64,000 nt of DNA from Caecibacteroides pullorum (lineage in GTDB: Bacteria > Bacteroidota > Bacteroidia > Bacteroidales > Bacteroidaceae): contig NZ_JAAZTS010000015.1 in assembly GCF_019239235.1 (NCBI RefSeq), forward strand, positions 1-64,000. The letters are read 5' to 3'. The position numbers were made by a program, and so were the translations under genes. Position 1 is the first letter of the stretch; each line of letters begins with the position of its first letter. This document shows positions 20,250 to 28,444 of the stretch, in pieces. A model generated the notes under the pieces. It was not told where the DNA came from. It made no database searches and was given only the letters and a program-made list of their open reading frames with translations.

Positions 20250-20321
20250 TAACTATGGACTTTGGCAGGCTAACTATGGACTCTGGCGAGCTAACTATGG
20301 ACTTTGGCAACGCAAACAGCC
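20250..20321. repeat. Tandem 21-bp repeat array, locus A
   Basis: Three consecutive 21-bp units start at 20250, 20271 and 20292 (each TAACTATGGACT-TGGC...), with a decayed unit before them. Each has weak internal dyad symmetry of the TTGGC-NN-GCTAA type. The same period and core reappear at 44885-44947. Confidence 0.8.
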
Positions 20322-20475
20322 TGTCTGCACGATGCGGACAATCTGTCCGGAGGATATATACAAGCTGCAGGCAGGATGCAGATGTTCTGTCCGAACACCT
20401 CATTTTTCATCAGCCGGAGCTGAAAGATGAAGAATTTTCGTTAAGTTTGCATGCTGTTGAGAACCTTGTTATCGC

Positions 20476-21060
20476 ATGGCAGACAAACTTACACCCGAAC
20501 AGCGGCACAAGTGCATGTCCAGCATCCGCAGCCGCAACACCAAGCCCGAAGTTTTGGTGCGTAGGTTCCTGTTTGCCAATGGGCTGCGTTTTCGCATCAA
20601 CGTCCGCCGCCTGCCCGGCACGCCCGACATCGTGCTGCGCAAGTATCGCACCGTCATCTTCGTAAACGGCTGCTTCTGGCACGGCCATGAAGGCTGCCGC
20701 TACTTCGTCCTTCCCAAAACCCGTACCGACTTCTGGCAAGCCAAGATCGAGCGCAACCGCGAGCGCGACCTTGCCGAACGCCTCCAGCTCCGCCGTATGG
20801 GTTGGCACGTCATCCAGGTGTGGGAGTGCCAGCTCAAGCCCAAGAACCGCGAACTGACCTTAAAAAGTATCGTCCACACCCTGAACCAAATTTTCCTACA
20901 GGATTATTCCATCCGTCAAGCCAAGCCTTATACAGAGCAGGAAGAAGGCAGCGGCATGGGGATGGCTGCGGAAGCGGAAAGTGAATACTGCTACCAAACA
21001 ACCACACCCAATAAAACAAATACAAAAAAGGATATTACTGACAAATATGAAACCTTATAA
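20476..21060 (+). CDS. vsr: Very short patch repair endonuclease
   Basis: Vsr nicks DNA beside the T of T:G mismatches that arise when 5-methylcytosine deaminates within CCWGG-type sites. The 194 residues contain the standard family blocks: MSSIRSRNTKPEVLVRR, PGTPDIVLRKY with the catalytic Asp, FVNGCFWHGHEGCRYF with metal-site Cys and His, and RMGWHVIQVWEC. A tail of about 45 residues after the usual end is low in complexity and may be non-essential. The body is GC-rich, unlike the AT-rich methyltransferase gene 98 bp downstream, which would generate its substrate lesions. Confidence 0.95.
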   Translation: MADKLTPEQRHKCMSSIRSRNTKPEVLVRRFLFANGLRFRINVRRLPGTPDIVLRKYRTVIFVNGCFWHGHEGCRYFVLPKTRTDFWQAKIERNRERDLAERLQLRRMGWHVIQVWECQLKPKNRELTLKSIVHTLNQIFLQDYSIRQAKPYTEQEEGSGMGMAAEAESEYCYQTTTPNKTNTKKDITDKYETL

Positions 21061-21072
21061 ATGGTCAGAATG

Positions 21073-21088
21073 AAATATCGAGATATTT
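21073..21088. promoter_or_regulatory. Palindrome upstream of the methyltransferase gene
   Basis: AAATATC-GA-GATATTT, a 7+2+7 inverted repeat, lies 37 bp before the -7 box. A further half-site (CGATATT) at 21103-21109 overlaps the -33 region. The arrangement is operator-like. Binding by the methyltransferase N-terminal extension is a hypothesis. Confidence 0.4.
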
Positions 21089-21124
21089 ATAATTTCGCCA
21101 TTCGATATTCTCAATAAAAAAATG

Positions 21125-21132
21125 TATTTTTG
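21125..21132 (+). promoter_or_regulatory. -7 box for the R-M operon
   Basis: TATTTTTG fits TAnnTTTG and lies 26 bp before the methyltransferase ATG at 21159. Confidence 0.45.
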
Positions 21133-21158
21133 CAAGCATTAATTGACTAATAAATTGA

Positions 21159-22463
21159 ATGATAGAAACAAAGACAAATATACAAAATATCAAACTCGTT
21201 GATTTCCCGGAGGAAATTGATGAGCAAAACGGTATAAAATTGTACGGAGAAATCAGTTGGGAGAATCAGCTTGCCGTGCTTAGCCATTATTTGCATAACA
21301 ACGGTAATATCGAAGATAATGATTATAGAAAGGAAGTGATAAATGCAATTCGTGAGTTCTTGGAGCGAAAAAAAGAGATCAAGAACGAGGAAATAACAGA
21401 AGAATATGCAACAAAGGTGGCAGAAGATCCTATTGCTTATGATTTGTTTGCTGATTTTTTCAATGTGCCGTTTCCCGACCCGGGAGAACCTAAATTTACT
21501 TTTATAGATTTATTTGCCGGCATGGGTGGCTTCCGTTTAGCCATGCAAGCTCAGGGTGGCAAGTGCGTTTTTTCCTCAGAATGGAACAAATACGCCCAAA
21601 AAACCTACATGGCAAACTTTGGAGAAATGCCTTTTGGGGATATTACAAAAGATGTAACCAAAAGTTTTATTCCCCAAGAATTCGATGTGCTCTGTGCAGG
21701 TTTTCCTTGTCAACCATTTTCCATTGCAGGCGTTTCAAAGAAAAAAAGCCTCGGACGCGAAACTGGGTTCAAGGACAAAACGCAAGGCACTTTGTTTTTC
21801 GATGTAGCTGATATTATCAGTCGCCATCGTCCTAAAGCGTTTTTTTTGGAAAACGTGAAAAATCTAATGTCACATGACAAAGGCAATACGTTTAAAGTCA
21901 TAAAAGGTACATTGGAAGAATTACGCTATTCGATTCATTATCTCGTGATGGATGGGCAAACTTACGTGCCCCAGCATAGGGAACGTATCATGATAGTAGG
22001 CTTTAATCGTGATATTTTTCATGGAGAAGAACAATTTACTTTTCCTAAACAAGAACAGGCTACTCGAAGTATTAAAGATATACTTGACCCAAACATTGAT
22101 GAAAAATATACGTTGAGTGACAAATTATGGAACTACTTACAAAACTATGCCGAAAAGCACCGTGCGAAAGGCAACGGCTTTGGTTATGGATTGACGGATC
22201 TCAATGGTATTTCAAGAACACTTAGCGCACGGTATTACAAAGATGGTTCAGAAATTCTGATACCACAAGGTGAAGGTAAGAACCCTCGCAAACTTTCACC
22301 CCGTGAATGTGCTCGATTGATGGGATATCCTGATAAATATCGCCTCAACCAAGTTTCTGACGTGCAAGCTTACAGACAATGTGGAAATTCTGTTGTCGTG
22401 CCTCTTATCACTGCTGTTTCTGAACAATTAGTAAAAACTATGTTAACCGACAATAATATATGA
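21159..22463 (+). CDS. DNA (cytosine-5)-methyltransferase, Dcm/M.EcoRII type
   Basis: This enzyme methylates C5 of cytosine, most likely the inner C of CCWGG. The 434 residues carry motif I (FIDLFAGMGG, from about 115), motif IV with the catalytic C184 in GFPCQPF, ENVKNL, QHRERIMIVGF, SPRECARLMGYP and AYRQCGNSVVVP. The stretch from SSEWNK through AGVSKKKSLG and GTLFFDV, and GNGFGYG with TLSARYYKDG, is very close to E. coli Dcm, including the recognition-domain side. About 110 residues precede motif I. In some relatives such an extension autoregulates the operon. It overlaps the restriction gene by ATGA. Confidence 0.95.
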   Translation: MIETKTNIQNIKLVDFPEEIDEQNGIKLYGEISWENQLAVLSHYLHNNGNIEDNDYRKEVINAIREFLERKKEIKNEEITEEYATKVAEDPIAYDLFADFFNVPFPDPGEPKFTFIDLFAGMGGFRLAMQAQGGKCVFSSEWNKYAQKTYMANFGEMPFGDITKDVTKSFIPQEFDVLCAGFPCQPFSIAGVSKKKSLGRETGFKDKTQGTLFFDVADIISRHRPKAFFLENVKNLMSHDKGNTFKVIKGTLEELRYSIHYLVMDGQTYVPQHRERIMIVGFNRDIFHGEEQFTFPKQEQATRSIKDILDPNIDEKYTLSDKLWNYLQNYAEKHRAKGNGFGYGLTDLNGISRTLSARYYKDGSEILIPQGEGKNPRKLSPRECARLMGYPDKYRLNQVSDVQAYRQCGNSVVVPLITAVSEQLVKTMLTDNNI

Positions 22464-23632
22464 GCGAAATATTAAATAGTGCAATAAATAAAGTACAAAA
22501 CGCCCAATACGCATTTTGTCGCTTTATTACTGCTAACGATACCGGTAAAAACGGTTCGCATCAAGCAGGTTTTTACATACCAAAATGCGCAGCCGCACTT
22601 TTATTTGACACTCCGGGAGTGAAGGGTGAAAATAAAGATAAAATGGTAAAAGTAAAATGGCAAGACAAATTCACCACAGACAGCCGTTTTATTTATTACG
22701 GGCAGGGAACACGTAATGAATACCGAATTACCCGATTCGGGAAATGCTTTCCTTTCTTTGAAGAAGATAATGTGGGGGATTTACTCATCATTGCCAAACA
22801 AAGTGAAGATTATTATGATGGTTTTGTATTACAATCCGACCAAGACATAGATGATTTCTTCGCTTTCTTTAATTTATCACCGGAAATGACCAATCAATTG
22901 ATTGACATTTCTCAAGCAATAACTCCTGAAAAGCAACTGGAAACGAGCATTCAAAAACTCATTTCTCTAAACACTGATTTTCCTGAAACAAATCAAATGG
23001 CAAAGTTTGCCAGAGAAATTTACAATGAAGCCCATCAAATTACAGATAATGACATTTGTAAATCTCCTGACAAGCAATTGTTGAAGTGGATTGATACGGA
23101 ATATACTCTATTTCGCAATTTTGAGGAAAAAATATATGCTCCTATTTATAGCACACCATTTCCAAGCTGTCAAGAATTAGTTAAATTTTCCAACATCATC
23201 CTCAACCGTCGTAAATCCCGTGCAGGGAAGTCCTTGGAACATCATCTTGCCACCATTTTTACAGCTGCAAAATTAAAATACGAAGAACAAGCTGTAACAG
23301 AAGACAATAAGAAACCTGATTTCTTGTTTCCTGGCGGAGAAGCGTACCACAATCTCTTATTTCCGGCAGACAAACTGGTTTTCTTAGGGGCCAAGACAAC
23401 TTGTAAAGATCGTTGGCGTCAAGTTTTGAATGAGGCAGACCGTATTGAAACTAAATATCTGTTCACTTTGCAACAAGGTATTTCCAAAAATCAATTGAGA
23501 GAGATGAAACATAATCACTTGAAATTGGTTGTACCGGCTCCTTATCTAAGTTCGTTTGATAAGGAGTTCCAAGCTGAAATAGAAACATTGTCATCATTTA
23601 TAAACATAGTAAAGATAAAACAGCAAAGTTAA
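22460..23632 (+). CDS. Type II restriction endonuclease, EcoRII family
   Basis: This enzyme cleaves unmethylated sites, predicted CCWGG. At 390 residues it is close to EcoRII (about 400). Both domains are present: the N-terminal effector DNA-binding domain (ANDTGKNGSHQAGFYIP; TRNEYRITRFG) and the C-terminal catalytic domain (NRRKSRAGKSLEHHL; KKPDFLFPGGEAYH; AKTTCKDRWRQVLNEAD), with D287 and K312 as likely metal-site residues. It is therefore probably a type IIE enzyme needing a second site, not a PspGI-like single-domain form. Its start lies inside the methyltransferase stop (ATGA). Confidence 0.94.
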   Translation: MSEILNSAINKVQNAQYAFCRFITANDTGKNGSHQAGFYIPKCAAALLFDTPGVKGENKDKMVKVKWQDKFTTDSRFIYYGQGTRNEYRITRFGKCFPFFEEDNVGDLLIIAKQSEDYYDGFVLQSDQDIDDFFAFFNLSPEMTNQLIDISQAITPEKQLETSIQKLISLNTDFPETNQMAKFAREIYNEAHQITDNDICKSPDKQLLKWIDTEYTLFRNFEEKIYAPIYSTPFPSCQELVKFSNIILNRRKSRAGKSLEHHLATIFTAAKLKYEEQAVTEDNKKPDFLFPGGEAYHNLLFPADKLVFLGAKTTCKDRWRQVLNEADRIETKYLFTLQQGISKNQLREMKHNHLKLVVPAPYLSSFDKEFQAEIETLSSFINIVKIKQQS

Positions 23633-23800
23633 AACTTTTCTTTATCATTGAACCACTTGGCGAAATTATACTCGCAAAAAGTTCTGTAACAAGAGTAATC
23701 AAGTGTCCATTTTTTCTTTTCATTCGTAGCCGCTTATATTCATACTTTTCAACAATCCAGCTTAAGAGTTTTACAACCACAGAAAAACACAACTAACATT

Positions 23801-25756
23801 ATGAAGCAACCTATAAAATATCAATATGCTTTGGATGAAGAGAATCATATTATTGATATCTCTATGATAAATAAGGAACATCGAATTCACTCAAACTACC
23901 ATTGCCCCTCATGCGGAAGAGAACTTATTGCCAAATTAGGAGAGAAAAAACAAAAACATTTCGCCCATAAATTCGACACAGAGGGATTTCCCTGTAATAA
24001 TGAGACGTATCTACACCAATTAGCAAAAATCAAAATCAAGGAGAAATTCGACAAGAGCGAATCATTCTTCATAAAACTTCGTGAAAAAGTAATATGCTCA
24101 TCTGTCGAAAATTGCGAATTTGCAACAAACAAACATCTCTGCATCAAAGAGAGAGACAAACTTGTCAATCTAAAGAAATACTACAATCTGTGTAGTATAG
24201 AGAAGTCAATAAAAGACTTTCGAGCTGATTTATTATTAGAAAACACTATAACAGGAATAAAACCTATACTCATAGAAATTTTCGTTACACACCCTTGTAC
24301 CCAAGACAAAATCAATTCTAAACTTCCTATCATTGAAATACCCATCCAATCAGAAGAAGATATCCAGATAATAGAAAACAAAACAGAGCTTTGTGGGCAA
24401 ACATATAATTTCCCTATTAAAAATATATATGAGCCTATGGAAATAAATTATATCATACAAAAATATGTATTATTTAGTTCTGGCAAATATTCATATATAC
24501 CGACACATCAAATAAGCTGTAAAAACATTGAAACTCCTCAATTTGAACACACTCTTCTGGATATCTCCGTTTACGACGGGAAACTTGAAAAAACCGAATT
24601 CTTTTACTACGCTATTTCGTTAGGGTATAATCTAAAGAATTGTTCCATTTGCCAACACTATAACTTCAAAGGTATATGTAAGAAAAGTAGAGAGATCAAT
24701 ACACCCATACAGCCGAATCCTTCGTATGCGTACTTTTGTAATTACTACAAAACCAATGAATTATTCCATAGAATATATAAACATGCAACTTCCAAAATCA
24801 GAATCAAAATAATTAAAAATGACACGAAATCATTCAACAATATTGACTTTAATTTTTTATACAGTCAAAAGATAGGCAATATATTGAACACCTGTATCTC
24901 TCAGTTAGAGCAATGTTACTACAAGAAAAGTCTGCGCCTACAAGTTGGAAGCATAAGCCACAATCTGAGTTGTTATTACAATTCGTGTGAGCGTTTCAAG
25001 ATAAACAAATTTGCGTATGGTTTGAAATTCTATCATTCAATGCAACCTAAGAAAACACCTTTATTTCTCTATTGCATAAAAGAAGGTTTCTTCAATATAA
25101 AGAAAAAAAGCAACACAAAAAACATATATCTAAAAATAGAGGACGAACAAAGCTTAAAAGAATTCACCAGTTACACAGGAATAACCATCTATCCATGTGG
25201 ACAATCCATCTTCCACAACATCGAAGAAAGGAAACATGAAAGACCCTCAAAGGAACAAACGAATCAAAAAAAGGAAAAAGAAGAACCATGTTGTATAAAA
25301 GAATTACCAAGCAAGAATACTCTTTATTTAGAAGATTTATTTAAAAATGAATCCAAAACATCTCTGACAAATAAAAATAAAGAAGAAGTTTTAGATTATA
25401 TCGAAAAAGAATTCAAAGCCAGAAATATTTTCATAGAAAAACACCAAGAAAGCCCTGTAAGCTTAAGACCTTTATACAACGAATGTAAAAGAGAAGATAT
25501 AAAAAGAGGGAATATATCACTAAAAATATTCAACACATCAAACGAACTTACCCCAATATTCATTCAGCCCTGTTTAAACAATGAGTCGCCTCTCAAAAAT
25601 ATACCTACTATTGTACTTAGGATTGATTCACAAGGAATGTGGAAAGAATGGAGTCACAAAAATTGCCTTTTAATAAAAGAAGGGAAGAATGGTGAATTTT
25701 ACAACATAATTAATCTAAATGAAATAGTCCCCGACGAAACATTGAATTCGTTTTAA
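23801..25756 (+). CDS. CoiA-like protein with zinc finger and putative nuclease core
   Basis: A 651-residue, lysine-rich protein from an AT-rich gene. The N terminus follows the CoiA pattern: a short zinc knuckle with C35, C38, H53 and H56 (CPSCGRELIAKLGEKKQKHF), then an ETYLHQLAK helix. A D143...E159 pair (RADLLL, then KPILIEIFVTH) resembles the degenerate PD-(D/E)XK site of CoiA. A second Cys group (CSICQHYNFKGIC) lies near residue 290. The C-terminal half is unfamiliar. CoiA proteins are linked to DNA uptake and recombination. Here the gene follows a restriction enzyme by 168 bp, so a defence or DNA-processing role is possible. No closer function can be given. Confidence 0.65.
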   Translation: MKQPIKYQYALDEENHIIDISMINKEHRIHSNYHCPSCGRELIAKLGEKKQKHFAHKFDTEGFPCNNETYLHQLAKIKIKEKFDKSESFFIKLREKVICSSVENCEFATNKHLCIKERDKLVNLKKYYNLCSIEKSIKDFRADLLLENTITGIKPILIEIFVTHPCTQDKINSKLPIIEIPIQSEEDIQIIENKTELCGQTYNFPIKNIYEPMEINYIIQKYVLFSSGKYSYIPTHQISCKNIETPQFEHTLLDISVYDGKLEKTEFFYYAISLGYNLKNCSICQHYNFKGICKKSREINTPIQPNPSYAYFCNYYKTNELFHRIYKHATSKIRIKIIKNDTKSFNNIDFNFLYSQKIGNILNTCISQLEQCYYKKSLRLQVGSISHNLSCYYNSCERFKINKFAYGLKFYHSMQPKKTPLFLYCIKEGFFNIKKKSNTKNIYLKIEDEQSLKEFTSYTGITIYPCGQSIFHNIEERKHERPSKEQTNQKKEKEEPCCIKELPSKNTLYLEDLFKNESKTSLTNKNKEEVLDYIEKEFKARNIFIEKHQESPVSLRPLYNECKREDIKRGNISLKIFNTSNELTPIFIQPCLNNESPLKNIPTIVLRIDSQGMWKEWSHKNCLLIKEGKNGEFYNIINLNEIVPDETLNSF

Positions 25757-25759
25757 CAG

Positions 25760-25767
25760 TATATTTG
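25760..25767 (+). promoter_or_regulatory. -7 box for the DUF1847 gene
   Basis: TATATTTG fits TAnnTTTG and lies 29 bp before the ATG, directly after the CoiA-like gene. It marks the return to GC-rich sequence. Confidence 0.5.
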
Positions 25768-25796
25768 CATAACAATCATAAAACATTATCTACCCT

Positions 25797-26453
25797 ATGA
25801 ATACCTCCGAACAACCCTCATCCCCCACCCGCCACTCGTGCGTGGATTGCGGCACACAGAACTGTAAGTACCAGAACCGCACGTATCCCGAATTCTGCCC
25901 CACCACCCATCTGAAGGAGGAAGACCAGCAATGGGCACTGGAGCGCTACGACGAACCGCGCAACCACGACATCATGGTGGCCAGCGCCGAAGTGGAATAC
26001 GAAGGCTACTGCCAATGGACACGCGTACAGGAAATCATGGAGTTTGCCCGAAAGATAGGGGCACGTAAGATAGGCATCGCCCACTGCATCGGTCTCATCC
26101 GCGAAGCACGCATCTTCACCCGCATCCTGCAAGCCAACGGCTTCGAACCGCTGGCGGTGATCTGCAAGGTGGCGGGTAAGGCGAAATCGTCCATCGGCAT
26201 CCCGCAGGCGTGCGAAACCATCGGAGCGGCCATGTGCAACCCCATCCTGCAGGCGCGCCTGCTGAACGAGGCGCGGACGGACCTGAACGTGGTCATCGGC
26301 CTCTGCGTGGGGCACGACAGCCTGTTCTACAAGTACTCCGAGGCCTACGCCACCACCCTTGTCACCAAGGACCGCGTGACGGGCAACAACCCCGCCGCCG
26401 CGCTCTACACGGCGGAGTCGTACTATCGGAAGAAGTTCGGCTTGGAGCGGTAG
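25797..26453 (+). CDS. DUF1847 metal-binding-like protein
   Basis: A 218-residue cytoplasmic protein. It opens with a cysteine cluster (SCVDCGTQNCKYQNRTYPEFC) and continues with EFARKIGARKIGIAHCIGL and CVGHDSLFYKYS, characteristic of DUF1847. The many cysteines suggest metal or cluster binding. No enzymatic role is known. Its last 31 bp overlap the 3' end of the convergent MATE gene. Confidence 0.85.
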   Translation: MNTSEQPSSPTRHSCVDCGTQNCKYQNRTYPEFCPTTHLKEEDQQWALERYDEPRNHDIMVASAEVEYEGYCQWTRVQEIMEFARKIGARKIGIAHCIGLIREARIFTRILQANGFEPLAVICKVAGKAKSSIGIPQACETIGAAMCNPILQARLLNEARTDLNVVIGLCVGHDSLFYKYSEAYATTLVTKDRVTGNNPAAALYTAESYYRKKFGLER

Positions 26454-27766
26454 TACCACACACCCACAACATCGGCCAGCGCCCAACCGATGGGGACGGA
26501 CCACCAGATGCCCGTATAGCCCACCTGGGGCAGCGAAGCCAGCAGATAGGCCAGCAACACACGCGTGCCCAGCGACACCACCGTGAGCACCACCGACATG
26601 GAGGGAAGAGCCACGGCGCGATAGAAGCCGTAGAGCAGGAAGAGGTAGCCGATGCCCACGTAGAAGCTGCCTTCGATGCGCAGATACTCCACGCCGATGG
26701 CGATAATCTCTGCCTCGGACGGAGAGACGAAGAGCGACATCAGCCAGGGAGCGCCCACAAAGACGAGGGCGGAAACGAGCAGGGCGAAGGCGGTGGTGAG
26801 CCACACGGCACTGCGGATGCCGCGACGGATGCGGTCGGTGCGGCCGGCTCCGAAGTTCTGGGCGATGAAGGTGGAGAAGGCGTTGCCGAAGTCCTGCACG
26901 GGCATGTAGGCAAAGGAGTCGATCTTCACCGCCGCGGCAAAGGCGGCCATGACGGCCGTACCGAAGCTGTTGACCAAGCCCTGCACCAAGAGGATGCCGA
27001 AGTTCATGACCGACTGCTGGACGCACGTTAGCAACGAATAGGAGGACAGGCGGCGGATGGACGGAAAGTCGACCACACAGTCGGCCTTGCGCAAGCGCAG
27101 AGCGGGAAAACGGCGGCGGGTATAAAGATAAAGCCCCAGGGCGGCCACCGTCTGAGCCACTACCGTGGCAAAGGCCGCTCCCTCGACACCCATGTGCAAA
27201 CCCAGCATAAAGAGGAGGTCGAGCCCGATGTTGAGCACCACAGACACGAGCAGGAAGCAGAGGGGCACCACGGAATTGCCCACCGCACGGAGCAGGAAGG
27301 CGTAGAAATTGTAGACGCACACAGGCACCATGCCCAGGAAGACAATGAAGAGGTAGCTGCGCGCCAGTGGCTCTACCTCGGGCGGCGTGTGGAGCAGGCG
27401 GATGACGGGCGTCAGCCAGAGGAGCGAAGCCACGTTGAGCACCAGCGTGACGCCGCCCACGATGAGCATGGACGAGAAGATGCTGCGCCGCAAGCCGTCG
27501 AACTCGCGCGCGCCATACTGCATGGAGAACACGGCACTGCACCCCATGCAGAGGCCGATGAAGATGGACGTGACAAACACGATGAGGGCATACGACGAAC
27601 CCACGGCGGCCAGGGCATCGGCGCCAAGGACACGCCCCACGATGAGCGTATCGGCCACGTTGTAGCACTGCTGCAACAGGTTGCCCAGCATCAGCGGAAA
27701 GGCAAAGCGGAGCATCGTGCCCGTAATGCTGCCCTCCGTCAGATTTCCCTTGTACAAGTCGGCCAT
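26423..27766 (-). CDS. MATE family multidrug/metabolite exporter
   Basis: An inner-membrane antiporter of 447 residues with 12 predicted helices in two related halves. MLRFAFPLMLGNLLQQCYNV with TLIVGRVLGADALAAVG is the MATE opening. FIAQNFGAGRTDRI in the second half is the repeat of that motif. The frame opens at 27808, but MADLYKGNLTEG at 27766 is the likely start. Na+ or H+ coupling and substrates are unknown. Confidence 0.92.
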   Translation of the reverse strand: MADLYKGNLTEGSITGTMLRFAFPLMLGNLLQQCYNVADTLIVGRVLGADALAAVGSSYALIVFVTSIFIGLCMGCSAVFSMQYGAREFDGLRRSIFSSMLIVGGVTLVLNVASLLWLTPVIRLLHTPPEVEPLARSYLFIVFLGMVPVCVYNFYAFLLRAVGNSVVPLCFLLVSVVLNIGLDLLFMLGLHMGVEGAAFATVVAQTVAALGLYLYTRRRFPALRLRKADCVVDFPSIRRLSSYSLLTCVQQSVMNFGILLVQGLVNSFGTAVMAAFAAAVKIDSFAYMPVQDFGNAFSTFIAQNFGAGRTDRIRRGIRSAVWLTTAFALLVSALVFVGAPWLMSLFVSPSEAEIIAIGVEYLRIEGSFYVGIGYLFLLYGFYRAVALPSMSVVLTVVSLGTRVLLAYLLASLPQVGYTGIWWSVPIGWALADVVGVWYYRSKPNFFR

Positions 27767-27881
27767 GGTTTCGCTTCTTGAAATGACGCCCAAAATTAAG
27801 GCACGCACGTCAGATATACAACGGTTGGACGAAGAGTTTTAGGGATACAAAGGGGTGAAAAGATAGATTTCTGCATATTTA

Positions 27882-27913
27882 TTTGGAATATATTCATAAA
27901 AGTAATACCTTTG
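27882..27913 (+). promoter_or_regulatory. Consensus Bacteroidetes promoter of the lysO operon
   Basis: TTTG at 27882-27885 and TACCTTTG at 27906-27913 with a 20-bp spacer match the -33/-7 consensus very well. Transcription should start near 27920, so the short ORF at 27940 is within the leader. Confidence 0.8.
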
Positions 27914-27939
27914 CGGCCGCAAAACAAAGAAAAAGACTC

Positions 27940-28050
27940 ATGAACCAGACGTTACACATATCGAACAGGACCTGTCGGAAAGTCCGCCTGCACAAAGGTA
28001 CGGACAGCCAGCAGACGGTACACGTCCACTGGTTCAGCGGGTTTATCTAA
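27940..28050 (+). CDS. Possible 36-residue leader peptide upstream of lysO genes
   Basis: The first ATG after the predicted transcription start opens a 36-codon frame ending in TAA at 28050, 115 bp before the first lysO gene. The peptide begins MNQTLHISNRTCRKVRL and ends HVHWFSGFI. It is rich in His, Arg, Lys and Thr but has no run of a single amino acid. No clear attenuator hairpin with T tract was found behind it. It may be a translated leader or chance. Confidence 0.4.
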   Translation: MNQTLHISNRTCRKVRLHKGTDSQQTVHVHWFSGFI

Positions 28051-28165
28051 GCACCCTCCTCCCCTTCTTTTTGACATCCCCTTATCAAACTGGCAGGCAC
28101 GCATGACGTCTGCCCGCCCCGTTCATTGTGTCCAACCTCAAAAGAAAGAGAAAGAGAGAATCGTT

Positions 28166-28444
28166 ATGTTCAGCATTATATGTACCATGCTGGCCGGCAT
28201 CGTCATCGGCCGCTTCCTGCACGACGGGAAGTTTCTGAAAAATATCGAGAAGAGCACTTCGCTCACCATCGCTGCCCTACTGTTTGTGCTGGGGCTGTCC
28301 ATCGGCTCCAACCGCCTCATCGTGGAAAACCTGGGGCGCGTGGGATGGCAGGCGGCCATACTGGCCGTACTGAGCCTGGCAGGCAGCATCGTAGCCGCAC
28401 GCATCGTTTTCCAACTGTTTTTTGAGAAAGGAGAAGAGAAATGA
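28166..28444 (+). CDS. LysO-family exporter, N-terminal part (split gene)
   Basis: A 92-residue membrane protein corresponding to the first part of the lysine exporter LysO (E. coli YbjE, about 315 residues): MFSIICTMLAGIVIGRFL, then LFVLGLSIGSN. The next gene overlaps it by ATGA and supplies the rest, so the exporter is made as two chains. The start is set at 28166 rather than the longer frame from 28103, because LysO proteins begin with this helix. Confidence 0.85.
   Translation: MFSIICTMLAGIVIGRFLHDGKFLKNIEKSTSLTIAALLFVLGLSIGSNRLIVENLGRVGWQAAILAVLSLAGSIVAARIVFQLFFEKGEEK

Larger units (their letters stand above)
19894..20475. other. 582-bp intergenic region rich in repeats
   Basis: No convincing gene. 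The region holds a long inverted repeat (20078-20219), a short CG-alternating tract (about 20171-20183), a tandem 21-bp repeat array (20250-20321) and a pair of related 20-bp segments (20331-20350 and 20375-20394), the first of which contains CGGACA-ATC-TGTCCG. A plus-strand frame through the array would encode a repeated MDFGRLT-like heptad, but it looks like a by-product of the 21-bp period. Confidence 0.7.

Noticed and set aside
20250..20321. Possible CRISPR array
   Set aside because: The units are contiguous with no unique spacers and no cas genes are nearby.
20255..20665. A plus-strand frame beginning with MDFGRLT-type heptads
   Set aside because: The heptads come from the 21-bp repeat period. 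The rest runs out of frame through vsr and shows no protein features.
25818..27668. A 616-codon minus-strand frame over the DUF1847 and MATE genes
   Set aside because: It is an out-of-frame read rich in Arg/His/Gly. The real genes lie in other frames with clear family motifs.
28441..28444. Possible frameshift splitting lysO
   Set aside because: The second part has its own ATG overlapping the stop as ATGA and both parts are intact, so a true two-gene arrangement is more likely.
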